Shown one piece after another: positions 59,201 through 64,000 of a stretch of DNA of 64,000 bases. Under the pieces are notes generated by a model. It was not told the origin of the DNA. It made no database searches and worked only from the letters and a program-made list of their open reading frames with translations. The stretch is from Beta vulgaris subsp. vulgaris (taxonomy: Eukaryota > Streptophyta > Magnoliopsida > Caryophyllales > Amaranthaceae), in contig NC_079210.1 in the NCBI RefSeq assembly GCF_026745355.1, forward strand, positions 20,370,123 through 20,434,122, in the 5' to 3' direction. A program made the translations under genes and the position numbers. The first letter of the stretch is position 1; each line of letters begins with the position of its first letter.

Positions 59201-62105
59201 CTTGGTGGCAATTTGTCAATTAAAGAAGAAACAACAAAAGTCTCATCCATTACAATGTTGTGTTTCTTAAAACTCCCTAACATTAGTTGAATTTCATGGA
59301 ATTGCTCCATCAACGGCCTAGAGTCTACCATATTAAAAGCATTGGAATTACTAAGTACTAACAATGAATTTCTTACTTAAAGCATCCTCGACCATATAGT
59401 TACTCTCTAATTCATCCCTAAGAATCTTAACGGATTCAACAAACTGATAAATATCAAACAAAGCATCAGACATATCGTTAAGGATGTGACCACGACATAT
59501 TTAATCATTTTCCCATTTGTTTCTCTTCCGTATATAGTCTTTTTAAAGTTTCGATACATGTCAATCGACCAAGAGATTCAGCACCTCTGGATGTCAGGTT
59601 CGAGCTTCCTATGAATTGGACAGATGAGAGACTAGGATTAAGGCTGAAAACAGAATTGGATTTGATAATTTTCATAATTGCATAGAAGTGATTGATAAAC
59701 ACAAGTGACGCTCGCTCACAACTACAAGAAAAAAAACTCGTGATGATTAACATGATATTCCTCTCCCTTATCTTTTCTATTTATAGAATTTCTTCCCTAA
59801 CTTATTCCTCAAGCTATCCATAATGAACTTATAAGATAGTTCCCACCTTACATCAGTTAATCGCAGAGTTCCTTTCTGAGGCCAGTCGTAGATCAAATGC
59901 AACTTGTTTGCAATTGTATTTCAAAGAACCTGATGCTTTTCCTGGAGAATCTGTCGCATCATCAATAATCTCCCGTTATTTGAATGGTCAAGGAGTTGCT
60001 TCCTCAAATGTTTCAGGAGCTCAGGTACACAAGTTAATATATGTTTTCTTTTGAATTTATATTGTATGTAAGAGACACTAATATTGATATTCTCATGCTT
60101 TATAACCAGTTCCAAAATCACATCAGAATACTTTGCGCCTGGAGAGATTTGATGGTAAGTTGTAAGTTTTTAATTTAATTGATCTTCCCTTTATAAGTGT
60201 ACATTGACTCTCTGTTTTAGTGTTTATTGTTATATGGCTCATTTCTCTTAATTTACTGCTAATCGCATGCTAGCTTGTATGTGCAAATATTCATGCATAC
60301 AAACGCACCATGGGGAAGATATATAAGAAAAGAGGAACCTTATCAAGGTTGGTAAATTAAGTCCTAGACACAAACTCACTTGATAAAGATCATTGTTGTC
60401 CTTTCATGGTTAGGATAGTTGTAATAGACTAGCCTAGGGAGAGGGACACTTTTGGTATTTCATAATTAGTTAGTTTAATTAGTAGCTTGAAGAAGAATTA
60501 GTTAGGGAGTTAGTGAGGAAATATTTCTATAAATATAGGAGATTAGGGAGAGGGGAGTGATATTGAATATTGAGTAGAACCTGGGGCTGAACTTTTAAGA
60601 GTTCGATGGGAGAGAACAAGCCTCTCGAAAGCTTCATAATTAGTTAGTTTAATTACTATCTTTCTTATTACTGTTTTTCAGAAGACAATCAATCAAATCC
60701 CATTTAACTCCATAAGCTTCTTCTCTAATCTGCCTTTAGGTGACTCTTTTCTTAAGAGATAATCATCTAAGATTTTCTTGTAAACTCTTTGGGGTGTTTT
60801 GTTCTCCTACATGTCACCTGCTTACATGAATACCTTTCGAGTTCAAGGGGTAAATGCTTATGGTTCTCTCATCTTCTGCATGCTATCAAGTCATAGTAAA
60901 AGGCATGTAATGGCTTCTGGTGAATGATCCGTAATAATCTTGCATATTCGAGGCATTTGTTGTTCGATATAATCTTGTTTCTGTAGCTATGGAAACATCA
61001 CTTTATAAAATCTAGATGTTCAGTGCATCTGGGCTTCCAATTTCAGGCTCGTGTTCATGATGAAAGCTTGAGATATGTACTATCAGACCAGGCTATCATC
61101 TCTCTTGCAGAAAAAAGGCCATTATCTGAGACAGAAATATACACGACCATATCAGCAGCTGATGAAGATAATGGTTCATTGGAGTCTCCATCTCCTGTGA
61201 TTCGCAGTCATTTGGAAGATGTCTATTGTTTATTGGAAGGAGAAGGCAACTCTGCTGATGACATTTTGCAAATGCTTCTCCATAAGCACCTTGGTCCAAA
61301 TGGGAGTTGTTCCCTGTCTGCATACAACTACAATATGCTCTCTGTTTCCAACCTAAAATTTGCAAATGGATCATTCTCTATGCAAAATGGGGTGAGAAGT
61401 GGAAAGCAAGTTACACGGAAGGCTTCCAGAGAGCTCTTTGTTCAAAAATTCTCGTGCAAAGCTCCAGTTTATCATAACTGTAGGATCTATGCTAGTGATG
61501 GTCGGTTGCTCTGCTATTGCGATCACAAAAAGCTTGAATGGTTGGTCTTTGGTTAAATTTGTTTGTTCCACATCTACCTGTCTAATTGATATTAATACTA
61601 TTTGATCTATAGGTACCTCAGTCGCAACTTGGCAAAACTTATGGATGACAACCCTCTGGCTATCATACTTTTGTTTGAACCCAAGGGACGTCCAGAAGAC
61701 GAAGACAATGATTTCTACGTCCAAAGTAAGAGAAACATGTGTGTTAGCTGTGGTGAGAGCAACCATTATTTACGGTATCGGATAATACCTTCTTGCTACA
61801 GAATGCATTTCCCTGAGCATCTTAAAAGCCACCGCTCTCATGATATAGTCCTGCTGTGTGTCGATTGTCATGAAGTTGCTCATGCCGCAGCTGAAAAGTA
61901 CAAAAGACAAGTTGCCACAGAATTTGGTATACCACTTTATGTAAGGAAGGTGATGGATTCTGGAAAACTGCAACCTACTAAGACATATGAGTTGCAAGAA
62001 CACCAGGAAGCAGGTGTTTCACCCTCACAACTTCGAACAGCAGCAATGGCACTTCTGCGGCATGGACCGGGAATGCCATCCAAACGCCATGAGGAATTGA
62101 TGGAG
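35241..62105 (+). CDS. RRP6L3: RRP6-like 3 / EXD2-like 3'-5' exonuclease (3' end beyond window)
   Basis: Ten coding exons join in frame: 35241-35466, 44798-45039, 45154-45252, 47388-47471, 47777-47863, 48704-48824, 59867-60024, 60110-60154, 61047-61540 and 61613-62105. All introns are GT-AG; 683 codons are visible. The first ATG in this frame followed by a membrane segment (residues about 6-24, KISIALTILCISAISLYLTV) was taken as start. A DEDDy exonuclease follows: D139-T-E141, D197 in FHGADND, Y262-xxx-D266. An HRDC-like region (340-390) and a C-terminal Cys/His module follow. The family removes nucleotides from RNA or DNA 3' ends; membrane anchoring suggests a cytoplasmic or organelle-surface role (inference). 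The last exon either ends at GAG|GTGTGA (donor) or stops at that TGA. Relatives extend further, so more exons probably lie beyond 64000. Confidence 0.9.
35640..35880 (-). repeat. Inverted repeat flanking the intron-1 TE stack, left copy
   Basis: In reverse complement (CATTTATGCTAGGCGTTACA, then GTTAAAGTTTGTGC and GTCAAAGGTTATGTTG) it matches 44181-44310 on the plus strand over about 130-150 bp with moderate divergence. It could be the two ends of one old element opened by later insertions, or two copies of a short repeat. Confidence 0.6.
35885..36515. repeat. 50-bp tandem repeats between TGCTCCTAGGAGCA palindromes
   Basis: AAACGAACATTTTATT...GAAATGGAACATTACAA units start at 35941, 35991, 36041 and 36091 (exact 50-bp period) and decay into shorter GAACATTTGCTTAT...AAATAGAAC motifs up to 36470. 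Both sides carry the palindrome TGCTCCTAGGAGCA (about 35885 and 36495), so the array may be the interior of a palindrome-ended element. 36516-36735 is a CT-rich then GA-rich stretch with no gene. Confidence 0.7.
37090..37200. repeat. CpG-dense TCGCGAGTCGCGA palindrome cluster in the Copia LTR
   Basis: Six or so overlapping GCGAGTCGCGA-like palindromes occur within about 110 bp; the same block is at 42460-42560 in the other LTR, with a 2-bp insertion. It is very CpG-dense against AT-rich surroundings. Confidence 0.85.
38079..39528 (-). pseudogene. Copia reverse transcriptase and RNase H (intron 1)
   Basis: RT begins KPIGCKWIFKKKMKIDGTID, then KARLVAQGFSQKPGIDYFDT, QMDVKTAFLYGELDEEVYM and LYGLKQAPKQWHQKF. 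A frameshift near 39100 separates this from the catalytic YVDDMLIFG block (39047-38619). RNase H follows: SDASWISNK, then after a frameshift GGGAISWASKKQTCIADSSM, SEFIALSSASKEAEWL, HCDNDAALA and GVRHSYIQGL, ending NLADCFTKALARD. Catalytic aspartates of both enzymes are present. Two frameshifts suggest very recent decay or sequencing error. Confidence 0.88.
39528..41122 (-). pseudogene. Copia protease and integrase region (intron 1)
   Basis: The protease motif VIDSGASRHVC (DSGA active site) begins near 41113. Pre-integrase residues SLWHLRLGHVNYRKLYSMAK and CRTCMLTKITRCSFPNNV give the HHCC finger (40730-40560). The integrase core around 40560-40080 is readable only across several frameshifts. 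The C-terminal region resumes KRKKLGERGVECIFIGYASH, then SKSYRFYVIEQNDFWSVH (40047-39844), and the linker to RT is proline/serine-rich. The broken core makes this copy non-functional. Confidence 0.8.
41262..42078 (-). pseudogene. Copia gag (intron 1)
   Basis: It starts at ATG 42078, about 25 bases inside the 5' LTR edge: MATVREMTANFQKLEKFEGV. After a frameshift near 41970 the UBN2-type body follows (NDDYICRGHILNGMSDTLFD, AKMLWDDLESKYMAEDASSK, FHEIQRILGSFKQHN, LPPSWKDVRNTLKH). The CCHC knuckle CWECGKPGHFKKDC lies at 41327-41286 in another frame. The same protein is encoded, more decayed, at 59500-58880. Confidence 0.85.
43308..44110 (-). mobile_element. RTE-type LINE, 3' end of ORF2
   Basis: The minus strand encodes the C-terminus of a plant RTE reverse transcriptase: GKFYRTAIRPAMLYGTACWA, EMRMLRWMCGHTRKDRLRNE, KVGVASIEEKMRENRLRWFG, HVKRRSGDALVRR and GRPKMTWLRVIE (44048-43530). 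It ends with GACCCCAAATCACCTTGGGA and a (TTG)n tail (43370-43308), the classic plant RTE 3' end. A 130-bp foreign stretch interrupts the 3' region near 43400-43520. It is 5'-truncated at about 44110. Confidence 0.88.
44165..44310 (+). repeat. Inverted repeat flanking the intron-1 TE stack, right copy
   Basis: Partner of 35640-35880 in reverse complement: CATTTATGCTATGCGTTGCA, GTCAAAGGTTGTGTTGC, TTAGTGCACTCGAGGC. 44311-44797 is otherwise plain intron sequence ending in a long T-rich tract and CTGCAG. Confidence 0.6.
44798..48824 (+). CDS. RRP6L3: Exonuclease-core exons 2-6 of the RRP6-like gene
   Basis: Exon 2 carries the N-terminal linker and Exo I (CFAVDTEQHSLRSFLGF). Exon 3 carries KEDYLVDTIALHDFIPMLQ. 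Exon 4 carries Exo II (VFHGADNDVLWLQRDF). Exon 5 carries the region up to LLQ. Exon 6 carries DWRQRPLPEEMVEYARVDAH (Exo III), then YLLYIARCL. All five catalytic residues of the DEDDy class are present, so the enzyme should be active if expressed. Introns 2, 4 and 5 are 114, 305 and 840 bp; intron 3 (2,135 bp) holds an L1 fragment. Confidence 0.92.
45700..46770 (+). mobile_element. L1-type LINE fragment in intron 3
   Basis: The plus strand around 46380-46600 carries a decayed RT zinc-binding region (C..C pattern in HCIMCLEEEESVEHLLLFCP, read across frames), matching plant L1 elements. It is surrounded by other stop-rich LINE-like sequence and has no intact ORF or poly(A) end. A similar fragment occurs at 63750-63960. 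46771-47387 holds no further feature. Confidence 0.6.
49240..49402 (+). mobile_element. L1-type LINE 3' fragment, left of the intron-6 Copia
   Basis: It reads ALQAARRTTSKAKLWTMCSA, then YTIWVERNKLISNKS, the end of an L1 reverse transcriptase. The Copia element at 49408 is inserted in it; the sequence continues at 53678-53935 (AGGACATATGTATAGTG...). 48825-49239 shows nothing recognisable. Confidence 0.5.
49651..50337 (+). pseudogene. Copia gag (intron 6, sense)
   Basis: ATG 49651 opens MDAALSNLPPKVFIQFIP, with a frameshift near 49740. The body runs ESWREIDSHVLEWIYGSLSD, TTAYAAWLKLKELFHNNKGS, RAATLEHEFNNLKLE and QLVRGFLAEFDTVASFI, a UBN2_3-type gag. A TAG at 50335 ends it before a proline/glutamine-rich stretch (50338-50640) that has no CCHC knuckle. 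Confidence 0.82.
50640..52330 (+). pseudogene. Copia protease and integrase (intron 6)
   Basis: The protease site reads WYMDKGASSHLTADPG: the usual D-(S/T)-G-A is D-K-G-A, probably inactive. From 50832 a 497-codon frame covers the rest: LWHDRLGHPGPNVMDYLRVN, CNSCQISKHKRLPF (HHCC finger), then the DDE core IIHSDLW, CDLGREFDN and SQNGKAERMIRR, all three acidic residues kept. The C-terminal part is HLRVFGCLCYPNLSSKRPHK and RCVFLGYPSNYRGYR, followed by a proline-rich linker to RT. This is the best-preserved ORF in the window. Confidence 0.9.
52400..53530 (+). pseudogene. Copia RT remnant and RNase H (intron 6)
   Basis: RT starts SDWNKAML-like (LRDSNWNKAMLDEYRSLIDN, TWDLVPRPPGAHIIRSMWLY, RHKFNSDGSL) and jumps near 52582 straight to YVDDIILTAS, losing fingers/palm residues between them (well over 100 codons expected). 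Frameshifts follow to 52930. RNase H is intact from 52938: FLKRVLRYVKGTLQHGL, AYSDADSAGCPDSRRSTCGY, SWSSKRQATVSRSSAEAEYR, VYCDNISAVYL, a stop at 53331, then HVELDIHFVREKV and ADIFTKGLP. Confidence 0.88.
53678..53935 (+). mobile_element. L1-type LINE 3' fragment, right of the intron-6 Copia
   Basis: Continuation of 49240-49402 after the Copia insertion (EVEMSILDCFAVGAFLAYEE, then RWVFEHTDA). It ends near an A-rich stretch at 53925. 53936-54286 shows nothing recognisable. Confidence 0.45.
55409..56806. mobile_element. TIR-like element with GGCGC-rich ends inside the Copia RT
   Basis: Relative to the intron-1 Copia (GCTTGTTTTAGCCCATAC) about 1.4 kb is inserted. The ends are GC-rich and roughly inverted: GCCTAGGCGCTAGGCGAGT...GAGGCAAAGCCAGGCGCGCG at left, CGCCTTGCGCC/GCGCCTCAGTGCGCCTTG at right. 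The interior is AT-rich and contains a Stowaway. The target duplication is not clear and no transposase is present, so the superfamily is open (hAT or Mutator derivative possible). Confidence 0.6.
56266..56611. mobile_element. Stowaway MITE
   Basis: The ends are CTCCATCTGTCCCAAAATAC and (inverted) CTCCCTCCGTCCCAGAATAC with TA on both sides (56264-56265 and 56612-56613). 346 bp, non-coding. Confidence 0.92.
59867..62105 (+). CDS. RRP6L3: C-terminal exons 7-10: HRDC-like region and Zn/HNH-like module
   Basis: Exon 7 starts after an 11-kb intron and completes a split codon (GAAG|AG) to give EEFLSEASRRSNATCLQLYF. Exons 8-9 encode the HRDC-like helix set (ILCAWRDLMARVHDESLRYV, LSDQAIISLAEKRPLSETEI). 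Exon 10 encodes CVSCGESNHYLRYRIIPSCY, RMHFPEHLKSHRSHD and VLLCVDCHEVAH: cysteines 562, 565, 601 and 604 and histidines 584, 595 and 605. That spacing resembles the HNH-like zinc region of animal EXD2 and would bind one metal ion (inference). Confidence 0.88.
60290..60720 (+). other. Intron 8 segment resembling LTR-type promoter DNA
   Basis: It contains a TATA-like CTATAAATATAGG (60530-60542) and two direct copies of TTCATAATTAGTTAGTTTAA (near 60461 and 60634). It could be part of an old LTR, but no termini or partner are visible. Confidence 0.35.
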
Positions 62106-62922
62106 GTGTGAACTAATTTTTTTTTTGCTTTCTAATACCGAAACATTAATTTTAAAGGAATATTGTTAGACATAATGAGTTGGCTCTTACAACATATTAA
62201 TTTTTTCTCCTGATCAGCTGGTGGTCGTGTCTAGATTTTATCTTTTTTGCATCATTACTGGCGAAATACACATATTCTGTTAGCTCATCCCATGTCCTAC
62301 ATGTAGTTGGATTTCAGTGGATGGCCTTTTTCTGATTTAATATTTTGCATCTTTAGTGGCTAATGCACATATTCTATTAGTTCATACTGTGTCGATGAGC
62401 ATTGTTTTGACAATTTTACATATGATACTAAAGTCCATGTATTAGTTATTGATAAGTAACTACATTGATATCAGGTTGTTAAATTCTGTATGCATTTTAG
62501 CTTCTTTGCATGGAAAGTATATGTTATTGTTCCTCATGCATTCTTGTACTAATATGTATCCTGATCTAGAGGGTCTCAATGCCAAAATGATTGCTTGAGT
62601 TGATGGTGTTGTTGGATGCTCAACTCCTGATGTTCATTTTTGAGATTACGGATATCACTTAGTATGCTATTATAAGACTCCACCTAAGATAGAGAAGGTG
62701 GGCAAACGTAAAGGAAGAATGAGTGAATGCCATTATTTTAGAAACAAGAAGAGGATAAAAAGGAAAGACTTGTTAGCAAATGAGAACATGATAATTTATG
62801 TCATGCCATTAATTGAGGGGGGAAGGAGTACTTGCGAAATCCCTTAGAAAGGAGGCTCCTTGCTATCTTATTCCCATCTTATTATCCTATTAATAATCAA
62901 AATATATATGGAGTTATAATAA

Positions 62923-63179
62923 TTTTCCTCTGTTTCAGAATACTTGACGCACTTATTCGGACACACTTACCAATGCATTACTTTAACTATTAATGTCTCT
63001 GATTTCCCACATGTAAAATTATAAAAACTTGATGTTCTGAAAGTATATATATAGACGAATCTAACAAGATCCCACATGACTATATTTTTCCTTACCTAAC
63101 AATCACAAAACGCGGTCAAAGGAGATTGTGTGAATAGTGCAAAAGTGATAGCGTGTCATCTATTTTGAAACGGAGGAAG
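62923..63179. mobile_element. Degenerate Stowaway-like MITE
   Basis: The right end is GAAACGGAGGAAG followed by TA (63180-63181); the left end is CCTCTGTTTCAGAATACTTGA, imperfectly inverted. 62106-62922 holds no recognisable feature and may be intron 10 of the exonuclease gene. Confidence 0.7.
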
Positions 63180-63469
63180 TATTTGATAGTAAGCTTATAA
63201 GCAAGCCCTTTGCTTTGGTGTTTTCTCTAGTTGTGCCTTGAATAATGAGTTAATATCATAGATACATGTCTTAATTAGTATAATGTTCATTACAACTATG
63301 AATGGCTCAATCATGATCGCCTCTCACTTTCTTTATCTAGTCATGCACATGCCTCTTGCCACTCTCAGCCACATAGCTCTTTATGATAATCAATTACTTC
63401 CTCAAATTTCTTTTGTTCCGAATTGGTTTGGCAAGTTTTCCAACGTGCAAACTTGAGCCTTAATATCTT

Positions 63470-63636
63470 AAATTATATAATGTTAATAATCTTTTAAATT
63501 ATAGATTTTGACAATATGAATCGAGACAAATCTAACAAGATCGAACATAACTATGATTTTATTATGTATAAATCGCAACTGAAGGTCAAAGTGAAGTGGA
63601 TGAATAGTATCAAAAGTCAAAGTGGAACGGAGGAAG
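63470..63636. mobile_element. Truncated Stowaway-like MITE
   Basis: It shares its right half with the element at 62923 (TCTAACAAGATC..ACAT, GGTCAAAG..GA, then GGAACGGAGGAAG|TA). The left terminus is missing. Confidence 0.6.
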
Positions 63637-63749
63637 TATCATTTTAGCATTCAAGTGCGGTGAATTTACATCAGGACAAACAAGGCTCGCATGATCTTCT
63701 TAAGTAAAGGAGCTTTTGTTAAGGTATTCTAGTTTGTGTCTCAAATAGA

Positions 63750-63960
63750 AAGAATCTGCTAGCAACTTCTACTCCTTTGTCCTTGGTTTCTTTTTCTTTG
63801 CACCTATCGCCAGCCTTGTTTGGGATGATTTGGATTCAACCTTGTAGCTTGCAAAGGAAGATTTGGTGCACTTGCTACAAAAAACCAAATGGATTTTTAA
63901 GTGTGGTCACTCCTTGTTAAAGTTTCAAGCTTCTTTCTTAAGGCTTTTATATGCTCATCA
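63750..63960 (+). mobile_element. L1-type LINE fragment at the window end
   Basis: It is similar to 46530-46760 (CTCCT.TTGTCCTTGG..T followed by GCCAGCCTTGTTTGGG; AAACCAAATGGATTTTTAAG against AAACCAATGAATTTTTGAG). It is a decayed RT zinc-region fragment. The same LINE family therefore occurs on both sides of the C-terminal exons. Confidence 0.5.
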
Positions 63961-64000
63961 AGTAGTAGGTTCTGAACTTTCCTTCAATTTGTAGATATAT

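Larger units (their letters stand above)
54287..59528 (-). mobile_element. Old Copia relic, same family as the intron-1 element, no LTRs
   Basis: From GAAATTAATCTTATTGAACT onward it parallels 38020-41900 in order and sequence: RNase H (54617-54375), RT (55330-54880 and 57195-56807), connection (57638-57300), integrase (58011-57763), pre-integrase (58507-58249), protease (58884-58531) and gag (59500-58948), all on the minus strand. Frames are broken throughout. Homology ends near 59528 and no LTR is present on either side. It is interrupted by another element at 55409-56806. Position and strand repeat those in intron 1. Confidence 0.88.

Overview
This is a TE-saturated, AT-rich piece of a plant (probably eudicot) nuclear genome. 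It carries one host gene with GT-AG introns, surrounded and filled by Ty1/Copia and Ty3/Gypsy LTR retrotransposons, CACTA elements, L1- and RTE-type LINEs, a small Helitron, hAT-like and Stowaway-like MITEs and low-complexity repeats. I see no bacterial-type operons, no CRISPR array and no recognisable rRNA or tRNA gene.

Left part (1-32.6 kb): no intact gene. A deleted Gypsy copy on the minus strand (about 61-2791) is followed by low-complexity sequence and by a degenerate autonomous-type CACTA transposon. Its TNP2 transposase lies in two pieces (4995-5940 and 21843-23335) and its second, Transposase_24-type gene lies at 24941-26735. Between the TNP2 pieces is a nested stack: a truncated Copia (split LTR plus gag) whose LTR is split by a 14.6-kb Gypsy complex (6328-20950, target duplication GGACG). 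That complex holds a 4.57-kb non-autonomous CACTA (12628-17196, duplication ATC) carrying a fragment resembling a PERK receptor kinase, plus a MITE, and elsewhere a short L1-like insertion. Several hAT-like and Stowaway-like elements and a diverged dispersed repeat follow to 32.6 kb.

Right part (32.6-64 kb): one host gene on the plus strand, ATG at 35241, ten coding exons visible to 62105, 683 codons, probably continuing beyond the window. It encodes an N-terminal membrane segment, a complete DEDDy 3'-5' exonuclease, an HRDC-like region and a C-terminal CxxC...CxxCH zinc/HNH-like module. This suits plant RRP6-like 3 with EXD2-like features. A gag-only LTR element containing a 260-bp Helitron ends 183 bp upstream of the ATG. 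Intron 1 (9.3 kb) holds a nearly complete antisense Copia (36741-42926) and an RTE LINE fragment. Intron 3 holds an L1 fragment. Intron 6 (11.0 kb) holds a recent but RT-deleted sense Copia (49408-53672) and an older antisense relative of the intron-1 Copia (54287-59528).

Most insertion boundaries were fixed by reading target-site duplications directly. Family names come from motif recognition, not database search. I found no new multi-gene system. The strongest observations are the five-level nest, the kinase-fragment capture, the Helitron that exactly interrupts a gag frame, and the exonuclease gene bearing two giant TE-filled introns.
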